Translations under genes and position numbers: made by a program
Part shown: positions 9,779 through 22,693 of the stretch, piece after piece
Layout of the letters: each line of letters begins with the position of its first letter
Numbering within the stretch: the stretch's first letter is position 1
The notes under the pieces: model-generated
The model's input: only the letters and a program-made list of their open reading frames with translations
What the model was told of the DNA's origin: nothing
Databases searched by the model: none
Assembly (NCBI GenBank): GCA_019752015.1
Contig: JAIEMQ010000013.1
Coordinates: 62,001 to 126,000 of the forward strand
Source: Cyanobacteriota bacterium
Lineage (GTDB): Bacteria > Acidobacteriota > Vicinamibacteria > Vicinamibacterales > UBA2999
Direction: 5' to 3'
DNA: 64,000 nt

Positions 9779-11621
9779 TTAGAGATTGACCGCCCGCGGC
9801 GCGTTCATCATGGCGCGCAATTCGTCGCCTTCCATCACTTCCTTTTCGAGCAGGAAGCGGGTGACCCGCTCGAGGATGTCGCGCCGATCGCGCAGGATGC
9901 GGCGGGCCTCGTTGTGGGCGGCGGCGACGATCAATTTCACTTCCTCGTCGATCAGCCGCGCCGTCTCTTCGGAGTAGAGCCCGCGTTCGGCGGGCATGCC
10001 GAGATCGAGGAAGCGGCCGCGGCGGCTGTGGTCATAGTTCACCGTGCCGAGCTTCTCGCTCATGCCCCATTCGGTCACCATCGATCGCGCCACATCGGTG
10101 ACGCGCTGCAGATCGTTCTGCGCGCCGGTGGAGATCTCGCCGACCGCGATCTCCTCGGCGGCACGGCCGCCGAGCAGGATGGCCATCTGGTTGTTGAGAT
10201 CGCCCTTTTGCATCAGGTAGCGATCTTCCAGCGGCAGTTGCATCGTGTAGCCGAGCGCGCCGAAGCCGCGCGCGACGATCGAAATCTTGTGGACCGGATC
10301 CATGTTGGGCAGTACGCTCGCCACGATGGCGTGGCCGGCCTCGTGATACGCCACGATCTCGCGCTCACGCGTGCTCATCACACGTTTCTTCTCGAGGCCC
10401 GCGATCAGCCGATCGATCGCCTCGTCAAAGTCCTTCATCACCACCGTCTGGCCGTCACGCCGCGCCGCCAGCAGCGCCGCCTCGTTGACGAGGTTCGCCA
10501 GGTCGGCGCCGGCAAAGCCGGCCGTCCGTGCGGCGACCTTGCGCAGGTCGACGGTGGGATCGAGCTTGACGTTGCGGACGTGAATCTTCAGCACTTCCTC
10601 GCGGCCCTTGACGTCGGGCTTGTCCACGAGGACCTGGCGATCGAAACGGCCCGGGCGCATCAACGCCGGATCGAGGACTTCAGGACGATTGGTGGCGGCC
10701 ATGATGATGATCGCCTTGCGCGCGTCGAAGCCGTCCATCTCCGCCAGCAGCTGATTGAGCGTCTGCTCGCGCTCCTCGTGGCTGCCCATCGGGCTTTGCA
10801 CGCGTGCCTTGCCGAGCGCATCCAGCTCGTCGATGAACACGATGCACGGCGCCTTCGCTTCGGCCTGCGCAAACAGATCGCGCACGCGCGCCGCGCCCAC
10901 GCCGACGAACATCTCGACGAACTCGGAGCCGCTCAGGCTGAAGAACGGCACCTTGGCCTCACCGGCGACCGCCCGCGCCAGCAGGGTCTTACCGGTGCCC
11001 GGAGGTCCGACGAGCAGCACGCCCTTCGGGATCTTGCCGCCGAGATTCGTGAACTTGCGGGGCGTCTTCAGGAATTCCACGATCTCGCGCAGCTCCTGCG
11101 CGGCCTCGTCCACACCGGCAACGTCCTGGAACGTCGTCTTGACGTCGTCTTCGGCGTAGATCTTGGCCTTGCTGCGCGCGAACGACATGACGCCGCCTTC
11201 CGCGCCGCCGATCCGGCGGGCGAAGAACGACCAGAGCGCGATGATCACGACGAAGGGCAGCAGCCAGCCGATCACCTCCGGCAGCCAGCGGCTGACCAGC
11301 TCGCCCGAGTACTTCACGCCGGCCTGATCGAGCTCCTCGATCAATTTCGGATCCTCGATGCGCGTCGTCGTGAACGCGGTCGCGCCGTTGTCGGCCTTCT
11401 TCAGCGTGCCGCGAATGACCGTGTCCCCGACCTGGACCTCGGCGACCTGGCCGCCGCGCACCATGCCCTTGAACTCGCTGTACGAGATCGTGCGGCCCGC
11501 CGGCGCCAGGAAATACGCCTGGCCAATGGCCAGCAGCGCCAGCGCCCCGAGCACCCACCACAGCGCGGTGGGCTTCGTAGACGGTTGACGCCGCTCCTTG
11601 CCGCCGGGCGGGAGCGATGGA

Positions 11622-11629
<8 letters not shown>
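9779..11629 (-). CDS. ftsH: ATP-dependent zinc metalloprotease FtsH
   Basis: Two N-terminal TMs, AAA domain [51 protein letters not shown] zinc motif. Confidence 0.97.
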
Positions 11630-14168
<2,539 letters not shown>

Positions 14169-14173
14169 CGCTT

Positions 14174-15178
14174 TTAACTTTTAATTTTTAATTTTTCATT
14201 CAGCGCTTCGTAGTGCTTCCGTTCGTCATCCGACAACTGTTTCGGAATATCGACTTCGACATTCGCGTACAGATCGCCGCGGTCGTCGGCCTTGCCGACC
14301 TGCGGCAACCCGTGCCCGCGCAGCCGGAATTTCTGGCCGCTCTGCGTGCCGGCCGGAATCTTCAAGCGCAGCGTCTTCGCCTCCGGCGTCGTCACATCCA
14401 CTTCGCCGCCGAGCACCGCCACCGGCACGGGCACTCGTGCGCGGGTGTAGACGTCTCGGCCTTTCACATCGAACACCGGATGCGGCTTCAGCTGCACCCG
14501 CAGGTACAAATCGCCGCTCGGCGCGCTGCCCGATCCGCGCCCCCCTTCGCCGGCCACGCGCACGCGCGATCCATCCGTGACGCCGGCGGGGATGCGGACT
14601 TCCACGGTCCGCGCATGCCCGTCATGCCGCAGCTGCAATCGCTGCACGCTGCCGCGGATCGCATCTTCGAGATCGAGCTCGAAGGGATGCTCGACGTCCT
14701 GGCCCTTGCGTGCCCGCGGCCTGGCGCGGCCGCCGCGCGCGCCGGTCGATTCCTCCGCGCCGCCCATGCCGCCGAAAAACGTCTTGAAGAAGTCGGAGAA
14801 AGGGCTGTCGGCGCCGCCGCCGCCAAACATCTCCGCCATTTCTTCCTCGGTCATCGTGCGGAAACCGCCGCCGCCTCCGCCGGTGCTCCACTGGCCGCCG
14901 CCGAACGGCCAGCCGCCGCCGTGCGGATTCGCTCCCGGCGGCACGTTCTCGTAGGCGCGCCAGTTCGCGCCGAGCTCGTCGTACTTCTTCCGCTTCTGCG
15001 GATCGCTCAGCACCTCGTTGGCTTCGTTCACTTCCTTGAACTTCGCCTCGGCGCCCTTGTCGCCCGGGTTGACGTCGGGGTGGTACTTGCGCGCCAGCTT
15101 GCGGAAGGCCTGCTTGATCTCCTTGTCCGTGGCGGTCTTCGAGACGCCGAGCGTGGTGTAGTAGTCCTTGAAGTCCAC
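14174..15178 (-). CDS. DnaJ/CbpA-type J-domain co-chaperone without the zinc finger
   Basis: J-domain [40 protein letters not shown]-rich linker; C-terminal DnaJ_C. GTG start at 15178 overlaps hspR stop by 1 nt (TAGTG). Confidence 0.93.
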   Translation of the reverse strand: MDFKDYYTTLGVSKTATDKEIKQAFRKLARKYHPDVNPGDKGAEAKFKEVNEANEVLSDPQKRKKYDELGANWRAYENVPPGANPHGGGWPFGGGQWSTGGGGGGFRTMTEEEMAEMFGGGGADSPFSDFFKTFFGGMGGAEESTGARGGRARPRARKGQDVEHPFELDLEDAIRGSVQRLQLRHDGHARTVEVRIPAGVTDGSRVRVAGEGGRGSGSAPSGDLYLRVQLKPHPVFDVKGRDVYTRARVPVPVAVLGGEVDVTTPEAKTLRLKIPAGTQSGQKFRLRGHGLPQVGKADDRGDLYANVEVDIPKQLSDDERKHYEALNEKLKIKS

Positions 15179-15582
15179 TATCGCGTCCGCCCTGAGCGAG
15201 GATCGCTTATGCGATCCGAGTCGAATGGGCCGCCTCCGTGATCGAGCCCCAGCAATTCGACGAGCTGATCGATTTCCCGGACCAGCTTGCGGCGATTGGC
15301 GTCGCGCTGCAGGGCCGACGCCTGCATCAAGGGCCGGATGCGCTGCATCGCTTCCGCCACCGACAACAACTGCTGCACGCCTGCAAGATTGACTCCCGAC
15401 TCGTCCACGAGCCGCTTGATGAAGCGCAGCCGCTCGATCTCGTCCTGAGAGTAGAGGCGCATGCTGCCGACGGTCCGTGCCGGACGCACCAGCCCGAGCC
15501 GCTCGTACTTGCGGAGCGTCTGGGGATGCATGTCGAGCATGCGAGCCGCGTCGGAGATGAAGATCAGCGCTACCGTTGACAC
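15178..15582 (-). CDS. hspR: MerR-family heat-shock repressor HspR
   Basis: [66 protein letters not shown]; heads dnaJ-clpB-ftsH. Confidence 0.88.
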   Translation of the reverse strand: MSTVALIFISDAARMLDMHPQTLRKYERLGLVRPARTVGSMRLYSQDEIERLRFIKRLVDESGVNLAGVQQLLSVAEAMQRIRPLMQASALQRDANRRKLVREIDQLVELLGLDHGGGPFDSDRISDPRSGRTR

Positions 15583-15592
15583 GATCTGAGTA

Positions 15593-15617
15593 TATCAATT
15601 GATACGAGTCGTATCAA
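15593..15617 (-). promoter_or_regulatory. Putative HspR operator (HAIR-like): TATCAATTGATA-CGAGTCG-TATCAA
   Basis: Perfect 19-nt dyad TTGATACGA-G-TCGTATCAA (15599-15617) overlapping palindrome TATCAATTGATA (15593-15604), 11 nt upstream of hspR. Confidence 0.7.
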
Positions 15618-15620
15618 CTC

Positions 15621-16469
15621 TCAGATCCTGGCGAGCAGCTGTTCGAGCGGCCAGAGGATCACGCCGACGACCTGCGTGATGGCGCGCATGACGGGAATCG
15701 ACAACTTCACGATCGGCTTCACCAGCCGGCGGACGGTCGCGTCGGCTTCGTAGAAGAGCGCCACCATGATGATGACGAGGATGCCGGCGAACTTCGCGTA
15801 GGCCGGCAGGTGCAGCGGCGAGCCCATGACGAGGTGATAAACCTCTTCGGTGATCAACAGGATGCCGACGTAGCCGATCAATACGAAGGCAGTCGGCTCG
15901 AGGATCGGATATTTCTTGAGCAGGTTCACCGCGTGCGGAGCAATTTGCTGCAGCGCGAGAATCGCGATCAGCACGCCCGCGTAAATCGGCCACATCACCG
16001 GATCGCCCGACGGCGTCTTCGGCGCCAGGCCGACGGCGGCGATCACGTTGTCGATGCTGAGGCTCAGATCCATCAAGCCGATCTGGATGAGCACCACGCG
16101 CATTTGCCGCGGTGCCGATCCCGTGCGCGGGGATTGATTATTGGTCTCGTCCTCGTCGAGCAGGACCTCGCCAACGTCGTGAGCGTGGCCCCTGGTGAGA
16201 TGCGACGACATCAGCCAGATCAGGTAGCCCGCGCCAAGCCAGCGCACCCACGTATTCGTGGCCAGCCATCCCGCGACAAACAACGCGAGCACGCGGAAGA
16301 AGTAGGCGAGGAACAGGCCGATGCGGATGGCCTTGCGCTGCTGTGGGACCGGTAACTCGGTGGCGAGTGCCGCGATGCCGAGCACGTTGTCGACCGACAG
16401 CAAACCTTCCAGGACGACGAGCGCGGCAATGACGGAGAGGCCGGCGAGCAAATCCGCTGAAGACATCAA
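15621..16469 (-). CDS. TerC/YjbE family integral membrane protein
   Basis: GLLSVDNVLGIAALA and MDLSLSIDNVIAAVGLAP repeats characteristic of TerC. Confidence 0.92.
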   Translation of the reverse strand: MMSSADLLAGLSVIAALVVLEGLLSVDNVLGIAALATELPVPQQRKAIRIGLFLAYFFRVLALFVAGWLATNTWVRWLGAGYLIWLMSSHLTRGHAHDVGEVLLDEDETNNQSPRTGSAPRQMRVVLIQIGLMDLSLSIDNVIAAVGLAPKTPSGDPVMWPIYAGVLIAILALQQIAPHAVNLLKKYPILEPTAFVLIGYVGILLITEEVYHLVMGSPLHLPAYAKFAGILVIIMVALFYEADATVRRLVKPIVKLSIPVMRAITQVVGVILWPLEQLLARI

Positions 16470-16527
16470 ACGACTATCGTATCGCGGCGGCCGGAAGAAG
16501 AGAGGCGAGGGGTGTCGCCTGGGCTGG

Positions 16528-16767
16528 TTAAACCTTGCTGCGGGCGGCCATGACAGCCTTCACGAGATCGTCGGGGATGGCCCCGATTTCATCGCTCATT
16601 TCATCGCAGGCAATCTTGCCGGCGCGGATGGTGACTTCGTACTGCACGAGGTACTCGTGACAGTTCTTGCACTTGCTCAAGTGGAATTCGAAGTGCGTGC
16701 GGCTCTCCAGCGGGAGCTCCTGGTTCACGTAGTCCGCAAGGAATTCCGCCAGTTCCCGGCATTTCAT
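16528..16767 (-). CDS. Putative zinc-finger anti-sigma factor
   Basis: HFEFHLSKCKNCHEYL (HxxxCxxC); ATGA overlap with the upstream sigma factor gene. Confidence 0.85.
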   Translation of the reverse strand: MKCRELAEFLADYVNQELPLESRTHFEFHLSKCKNCHEYLVQYEVTIRAGKIACDEMSDEIGAIPDDLVKAVMAARSKV

Positions 16768-17369
16768 GACGCCGCGCTCCTGAAGTGGGGGGCCAGCAAC
16801 GTCCGCAGCGCCTGGCGCGCGCGGTGCAGCCGAATCTTCGTAGCGTTGACGGACAACCCTAGCACTTTTGAAGTTTCCTCGGTATCCAGACCTTCGATGT
16901 CGCGCAGGACGAGAACGGTACGGTACCCCTCGGGCAGCGCATCAATTTGCTTGCGCACCAGTTCGCGGTTTTCCGCCCGCTCCATAAGCTTGTCGACGGG
17001 CTCATCCCAGCTCTTGAAGCGCTCTTCGTGGTGGCCGTCGTCGAGGAACGAGGGCAGCAGCGTCTCGATCGATTGCTCCGGCTTGCGCTTTCGGGTGCGC
17101 AGCTTCATCAATGCCGCGTTGACGACAATGCGGTGCAGCCAGGTGGAGAGCTTGGCGTTGCCTTCGAATCGATCGAGGCTCTTGAACGCGTTCAGGAAAG
17201 CGTCCTGCACGACGTCGCGCGCGTCTTCCTCGGTTCCGACAATGCGGCGCGCGACTGCCAGCAGGCGGCCGCCGTACGCACGGACGACCTGCTCGAATGC
17301 CGCCTCGTCTCCGGCGCGAAGCTGGGCAACAAGCGTTGCCTCATCATCTACGGGTGTCGCGCTGGCCAT
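16764..17369 (-). CDS. ECF-type RNA polymerase sigma-70 factor
   Basis: RIVGTEEDARDVVQDAFLNAFKSLDRFEGNAKLSTWLHRIVVNAALMKLRTRKRK; sigma4 LPEGYRTVLVLRDIEGLDTEETSKVLGLSVNATKIRLHRAR. Confidence 0.95.
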   Translation of the reverse strand: MASATPVDDEATLVAQLRAGDEAAFEQVVRAYGGRLLAVARRIVGTEEDARDVVQDAFLNAFKSLDRFEGNAKLSTWLHRIVVNAALMKLRTRKRKPEQSIETLLPSFLDDGHHEERFKSWDEPVDKLMERAENRELVRKQIDALPEGYRTVLVLRDIEGLDTEETSKVLGLSVNATKIRLHRARQALRTLLAPHFRSAAS

Positions 17370-17503
17370 CGATCGAGGGTATCACACGGAAGTTCTTGCG
17401 CAGAACGCACTTAGAACGGCTGTGGCAAGTTTGTTGCAATTCGTGGGATGACGGCCCCGTCCCCCCGGCAGGCCTGCTGATCAATGGAATCGGATTGACC
17501 AAA

Positions 17504-17947
17504 ATGCTTGCCGACAATCACATGGCTGACGCCAACACGACGACCGCCGCGGCGGTGAAGACGACACCGAAGCACTTCAAGATTCTCATCGTCGACGACA
17601 ATCACGACTCCGCGCTGAGCATGGCGATGATGTTGTCGATCATGGGCCATGACACGCGCACCGCGCACGACGGCGAATCCGCCGTCGACACGGCGGAGAG
17701 TTTCCTCCCTGAAGTGATCCTGCTGGACATCGGACTGCCGAAGCTCAATGGCTACGAAGTCGCGCAGCGCATTCGGGAGAAGCCATGGGGCACGGCGATG
17801 TTCCTGATTGCCGTCACTGGCTGGGGTCAGGAGGAAGACCGGCAGCGATCATCCGAAGTGGGATTGAACGTGCACATGGTCAAGCCGGTCGAACCGGCCG
17901 CGCTCGAAAAGCTTCTGGCAGGGCTGCCGCTGACGGAGCGGCAGTAA
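17504..17947 (+). CDS. Response regulator (single receiver domain)
   Basis: KILIVDDNHDSALSMAMMLSIMGHDTRTAHDG...VILLDIGLPKLNGYEVAQRIR...IAVTGWGQEED...HMVKPVE. Confidence 0.88.
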   Translation: MLADNHMADANTTTAAAVKTTPKHFKILIVDDNHDSALSMAMMLSIMGHDTRTAHDGESAVDTAESFLPEVILLDIGLPKLNGYEVAQRIREKPWGTAMFLIAVTGWGQEEDRQRSSEVGLNVHMVKPVEPAALEKLLAGLPLTERQ

Positions 17948-18011
17948 CGAGCGCGCCGAAACCGAGCCAAAGTACGTAAAATGCTGACCTGTCATAGGCA
18001 GGCGGCTACCC

Positions 18012-19253
18012 ATGCGTACACACATTCGATTGCAAGTTCCCGCGCTGATTCTCGCAGTTACGCTCGCGCTGACGTCGCTGCACGGCGCCCCAACCATCCC
18101 GCGGGCAACGCCCGAAGCTGCCGGAATGTCGACGGAGCGATTGCAGCAGGCGACTGCCATCCTGCGGCAATACGTCGCCGATCGGAAAATTTCCGGCGCG
18201 GTCGCCGCCGTGGCGCGGCGCGGCAAGTTGATCTATCTCGAGCCGGTCGGCCTCCAGAGCTTCGACTCGAAGGCGCCGATGACCGAACGGTCCCTGTTCC
18301 GCATCTATTCGATGACGAAGGCCGTCACCGCGGTCGCGGTGATGATGCTCGTCGAGGAAAACCGGATCCAGTTGACCGATCCGGCCGCGAAGTATCTGCC
18401 CGAGTTCAAGAGCGTCATGGTGCAGGAGGGCGGCACCGGCGCGTCACGCCGCCCCTCACGTGACATCACGATCCAGGATCTCCTGCTGCATACATCGGGA
18501 TTGAGCCATCGCACGTCCGAGCTGTATCGCCGTCTGCAAGTTCGATCACGATCGATCGCGTTGCCTCAGTTCGTCGTCAACATCACGAAGGCGCCGCTGC
18601 TCGAGGATCCGGGCACGCGGTTCCGTTACAGCGAAGCGACGACCGTTCTCGGCCGGGTCGTCGAGGTCGTGTCGAAACAAAGCTTCGATGCGTTCGTGAC
18701 AACGCGCATCCTGCAGCCGCTGGGCATGAGCGATAGCGCGTTCTGGGTCGACGCCTCGGCGCGGCCGCGGCTGACGACCGTGTATCAGCGCGGACAGGAC
18801 GGCGTGCTGGCGCCTTTTGAGATCGAAGAGGTCCCGTTTACCGAGAAGCCCGCGCTGCTCGAGGGCGCCGTCGGCCTGGTATCCACGGCCGAGGATTTTG
18901 TGCGCTTCAGCCAGATGCTCCTGAACATGGGCGAGCTCGGTGGCGTTCGATTGCTGAAGCCCGACACCGTAGCCGCAATGACTGTAAACGCGTTGCCGCC
19001 GGCGATCTTGAAGGACAAGGGCGGCAACGTCGGCTGGGGCCTCGCGAACGTCGATGTGGTCGTCGCCGAAGGCTCACGCGGCTACCTCACCGCGATTGGC
19101 GAGTACGGGTGGGATGGTTCAGCGGGCACGTTCTTTTCCGTTGATCCATCGAAAGAGCTGGTCGTGACGCTGATGACGCAGAACCTGCCCGCGAATCCCG
19201 AGCAGCTGCGTCAACGCTTCAAGGCCGCGGTGCTCGCCGCAATCGTCAACTGA
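18012..19253 (+). CDS. Beta-lactamase-family serine hydrolase (secreted)
   Basis: Signal peptide; SxxK motif in LFRIYSMTKAVTAVAVMMLVEE; class C-like fold sequence. Confidence 0.9.
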   Translation: MRTHIRLQVPALILAVTLALTSLHGAPTIPRATPEAAGMSTERLQQATAILRQYVADRKISGAVAAVARRGKLIYLEPVGLQSFDSKAPMTERSLFRIYSMTKAVTAVAVMMLVEENRIQLTDPAAKYLPEFKSVMVQEGGTGASRRPSRDITIQDLLLHTSGLSHRTSELYRRLQVRSRSIALPQFVVNITKAPLLEDPGTRFRYSEATTVLGRVVEVVSKQSFDAFVTTRILQPLGMSDSAFWVDASARPRLTTVYQRGQDGVLAPFEIEEVPFTEKPALLEGAVGLVSTAEDFVRFSQMLLNMGELGGVRLLKPDTVAAMTVNALPPAILKDKGGNVGWGLANVDVVVAEGSRGYLTAIGEYGWDGSAGTFFSVDPSKELVVTLMTQNLPANPEQLRQRFKAAVLAAIVN

Positions 19254-19278
19254 CGTTCCAAACATCCAATACATCGGT

Positions 19279-19910
19279 CATCCCGCTCGTAGAGTGGCGG
19301 GTTGCCTCGGCCATCCCGATCCATCCATCCGCGATCGCCTGGCCTTTGAAACGTTGTCGAAGATGATGCGCGCCGGCGAGCTGGAACCGGCGACGCTCGG
19401 CCGGCTCCGGCGGAACGCGCCGAGATGGTTGATGCCCCCGCCGGCGTTTCTCTCGGGAATCACCAACTACTACGCGTGCGGCGACATCCGCGGTTACGTG
19501 CAGGCGTCGCGCATGGCGCCGACTTCGCGCTGCAGCTGGCGCTCAACCCGGCGGTGACGAACGCGCAACTCGATCAGCTGTTGCCGGCGATCGCAACCCA
19601 GGTCGCGCCGCGGGACACGAGCGTGGCGTATTGGGCGGGTGAGCCCGATCGACTCGCGCGCGCGGTCGTGTTCATCGCGCAACGCAACCGGCACTCGGAC
19701 GCTGAATGGAAGACGTGGTTCGAGAAAGTCATGAATCCCGCGCCTCTCAAGAGCTGGGATGCGGCGTTCTCGTCAGAGGCGGGGATCAAGAAACACCACA
19801 ACGTTCGCGCCTTTCTCCTGAGCGTGTTTGCCACCGCGATGACCACAGATGACCCCGGCGTGAAACAACTCGTGTCGCCGGTGCGCGAATCCCTCAAATT
19901 TGTGCCGTAA
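19279..19910 (+). pseudogene. DUF2785-like protein, truncated and frameshifted
   Basis: Frame 1 gives GHPDPSIRDRLAFETLSKMMRAGEL...CGDIRGYVQ, then homology continues in another frame as GVAHGADFALQLALNPAVTNAQLDQLLPAIATQ...RLARAVVFIAQRN; junction near 19495-19515. Confidence 0.5.
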
Positions 19911-19938
19911 TTCGTACAGGTACGGTCCTTGCTCATAC

Positions 19939-20871
19939 ATGAGCATGACCTGTCGACGACTGCTCGTGTGCCTTATCTGTGCCGTAGCCATTGCCGGATC
20001 TCCGGTGAGCGCGCAGAAGAAGGCGGCTCCGAAATCCGCCGCCGCCAAACCCGACATGCTGCCGACGCAGGTCCTGCTCGATCGCGCCGGCTTCTCGCCC
20101 GGGGAAATCGATGGCGCCGGCGGCCCGAACACCGAGCGCGCGATTGCGGCGTACGAGGCGGCGAAGCAGTCTTCCGTCGCGGATGCGCTGGCCTCGAGCG
20201 AGCCGGCAACAATCAGCTACACGATCACCGCCGAGGATGAATCAGCGCCCAAGACGCCGAACATTCCCGAAGACATGATGGAAAAGGCGAAGTTGAAGCG
20301 CCTCGATTACTCGTCGATGGTGGAGATGCTCGGCGAGCGTTTTCATTCGTCACCGGCGCTCCTCAAGAAGCTGAATCCCGGCGCGCGCTTCGCGTCCGGT
20401 GAACAAATCACGGTACCCAACGTCACCGTCGTGTCCGCGGCGGAAGGCAAGCCCGTGCCGAACATCCTCGTCAAGGTGTCGAAATCAAATTCGACGCTGA
20501 CCGTCACGGACTCGACCGGCGCGATTCTGATGCATGCGCCCGTGACCAGCGGCAGCAAGCGCGATCCGCTGCCGATCGGATCGTGGACGGTGACGGCGGT
20601 CGCGCGCAATCCGTCGTTCAACTACAACCCGGATCTGTTCTGGGACGCGGAGCCGTCGGATGCGAAGGCGAAGGTGCCGCCGGGCCCGAACGGTCCGGTC
20701 GGCGTGGTGTGGATCGATATCAACAAGCCGCATTACGGACTGCACGGTACTCCGGAACCGGGGACTGTCGGCTACGCGTCATCGCACGGTTGTGTCCGTC
20801 TGACGAATTGGGATGCCTTGAAGCTTGCCGCGATGGTGGGGAAGGGCACCAGGGTGGAGTTCGTCGAATGA
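19939..20871 (+). CDS. L,D-transpeptidase (YkuD) with peptidoglycan-binding-like N-terminus
   Basis: Signal peptide; LLDRAGFSPGEIDGAGGPNTERAIAAYEAA; catalytic HGTPEPGTVGYASSHGCVRLTNWDALKLA. Confidence 0.92.
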   Translation: MSMTCRRLLVCLICAVAIAGSPVSAQKKAAPKSAAAKPDMLPTQVLLDRAGFSPGEIDGAGGPNTERAIAAYEAAKQSSVADALASSEPATISYTITAEDESAPKTPNIPEDMMEKAKLKRLDYSSMVEMLGERFHSSPALLKKLNPGARFASGEQITVPNVTVVSAAEGKPVPNILVKVSKSNSTLTVTDSTGAILMHAPVTSGSKRDPLPIGSWTVTAVARNPSFNYNPDLFWDAEPSDAKAKVPPGPNGPVGVVWIDINKPHYGLHGTPEPGTVGYASSHGCVRLTNWDALKLAAMVGKGTRVEFVE

Positions 20872-21593
20872 CGCCACAGAAGGCTCAGACCACACAGACG
20901 CCGGCGAAGGCTTCGAAGCCGGCCGCATCGTGGCTCGTGTTCGCAACGGCCATCGGCTTCCTCGGCGGCATGCTGGTGATGGCGGCGCTCGTCACGATAT
21001 TTCCGTCCGGCGTGGCCGCTGTCGCCGAGCCACTGATCCAGGCGGCGCCTCGCAAGGTCGAAGTCAAGCCGACGAGGAAAGAAGAGCCGCCTCCGGTCGC
21101 GCCGCCGCCGCCGGCGGTCGTGGCGCCGCCGGCAACGGCGTTCGGCGTTGAAGTCGAAATGCTGCGCAGGCGCGCGTTGACGCTGCCGGTGCAGGGGATC
21201 GAGCGTGAGGATCTCCGCGACACTTTCAACGAGATGCGCGGCTCATCGCGCCGTCACGAGGCGCTCGACGTGCTCGCGCCTCGGAACACGCCGGTGCTCG
21301 CGGTGGAAGACGGCACCATCGCCAAGCTGTTTCTCAGCGACGCCGGCGGCGTCACGATCTATCAGTTCGATCCGTCCGAGACCTTTTGCTACTACTACGC
21401 GCATCTCGAGCGCTACGCCGATGGATTGAAGGACGGCGCGACGATTAAACGCGGCCAGGTGATCGGTTATGTCGGGACCACGGGCAACGCGCCTCGCGAT
21501 ACGCCGCACCTGCACTTCTCGATCTTCAAGATGGCCGAGGACAAGCGATGGTGGCAGGGGACCGCGATCGATCCCTATTCGGTCCTGAGATAA
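20868..21593 (+). CDS. M23 family metallopeptidase (TM-anchored)
   Basis: ATGA overlap with L,D-transpeptidase; SSRRHEALDVLAPRNTPVLAVEDGTI...GYVGTTGNAPRDTPHLHFSIF. Confidence 0.92.
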   Translation: MTPQKAQTTQTPAKASKPAASWLVFATAIGFLGGMLVMAALVTIFPSGVAAVAEPLIQAAPRKVEVKPTRKEEPPPVAPPPPAVVAPPATAFGVEVEMLRRRALTLPVQGIEREDLRDTFNEMRGSSRRHEALDVLAPRNTPVLAVEDGTIAKLFLSDAGGVTIYQFDPSETFCYYYAHLERYADGLKDGATIKRGQVIGYVGTTGNAPRDTPHLHFSIFKMAEDKRWWQGTAIDPYSVLR

Positions 21594-22570
21594 GTCGCGC
21601 GCGTTTCCTCGAGGCTCTCGACGATCCGTGTCGCAAACGCGGCCGGAGCGATCACCTTCGCCGCGGGCCCGAATCCCATGACCCACGCCTGCAGCTCCCA
21701 GTCGATCACCACGTTCAGCGTCAGCCGGATGCGGCCACCCGGCAAATCGTCGATGGTCTGCGACGCATGAAACTCGCGCTCGCGCACGTACGGCGCTTCG
21801 GCCGCGGTGAACTCGATCACCACCCGCTCGGGCGTTCCCGAAAAGGCGCCGAGTGAGTGGGGGAACACATCGGCCTCGGCGCTCTCGACCGGATTGAACG
21901 ACTCCTCGAGGGCGACGGCCTGCTCGATGCGCTGCACCGCGAACGTGCGCATCTCGCTGTAGTCGGGCACGAACGCCTGTAGATACAGGCCGCCCTGCGC
22001 GTAGGCCAGGCGATACGGTTCGATCAGGTAATCCTTGATCTGCTGGCTGGAGAACGAGTGGTACCGCATGCGGACGCGGCGGCGCGAGAGGATCGCCTGC
22101 ATCAGGGCATCCACTGATTTCGCGGAGGCCGGGTTGCGCGGACGCGTCGCATGCTCCTTCGCGCCGAGCGCATCCGGCAGGCTTTCGATGAACTTCCACA
22201 TCGCCGGCGGCAGCGCGTCATACAGCTTTTCGAAGGCCGACGCGAGGCTCTCGCGGAAGGGACCTCCGGCGACAGCGATCAATACCGTGCGACTGAGGTG
22301 AAGCGCACAGAGTTCCGAGAGTGAGAAGCCGGTTGCCGCGACGCCCTTGAACACCTCGCGGTTGAGGACAAAGACGGTTTTGCCGTCCCGTTTCGAGGTC
22401 TCGATCGGGAAGCCCGCCTGACCCAGCGCATCAAAATCGCGGCGGATGGTCCGCTCGGACACCCCGTCTCCCGCCTCGTTTTGGGCCTCATTTAACGTGA
22501 GTCCGCGGGCCCTGCCCTCGAGAGCCAGCAGAAGGCGCCATTGGCGGACGATTTCAGAGTGGCGTTCCAT
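21575..22570 (-). CDS. YafY-like WYL-domain transcriptional regulator
   Basis: N-terminal HTH (GDGVSERTIRRDFDALGQAGFPIE) plus WYL-type domain (RMRYHSFSSQQIKDYLIEPYRLAYAQGGLYLQAF). Confidence 0.88.
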   Translation of the reverse strand: MERHSEIVRQWRLLLALEGRARGLTLNEAQNEAGDGVSERTIRRDFDALGQAGFPIETSKRDGKTVFVLNREVFKGVAATGFSLSELCALHLSRTVLIAVAGGPFRESLASAFEKLYDALPPAMWKFIESLPDALGAKEHATRPRNPASAKSVDALMQAILSRRRVRMRYHSFSSQQIKDYLIEPYRLAYAQGGLYLQAFVPDYSEMRTFAVQRIEQAVALEESFNPVESAEADVFPHSLGAFSGTPERVVIEFTAAEAPYVREREFHASQTIDDLPGGRIRLTLNVVIDWELQAWVMGFGPAAKVIAPAAFATRIVESLEETRATYLRTE

Positions 22571-22640
22571 CGCTAGCGCAGCAGGTTAATTCAAGCCGGT
22601 ACACAATATGCAGTGGTGTGCAAAGGAGTGCAAGAGTACG

Positions 22641-22679
22641 CAGTGGTTACCACCCTGACCTGGTCTGTCAGGGCCACTG
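22641..22679 (+). promoter_or_regulatory. Bipartite hairpin upstream of the small CxxC protein
   Basis: cagtgg...ccctgac-N7-gtcaggg-ccactg: inner 7-bp stem (22653-22659/22667-22673) and outer 6-bp stem (22641-22646/22674-22679). Confidence 0.45.
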
Positions 22680-22693
22680 GATAAGGTGACGTT

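Noticed and set aside
14174-15598. 474-aa reading of the dnaJ ORF with a long N-terminal extension
   Set aside because: Extension is the out-of-frame hspR region; the J-domain starts at the GTG at 15178.
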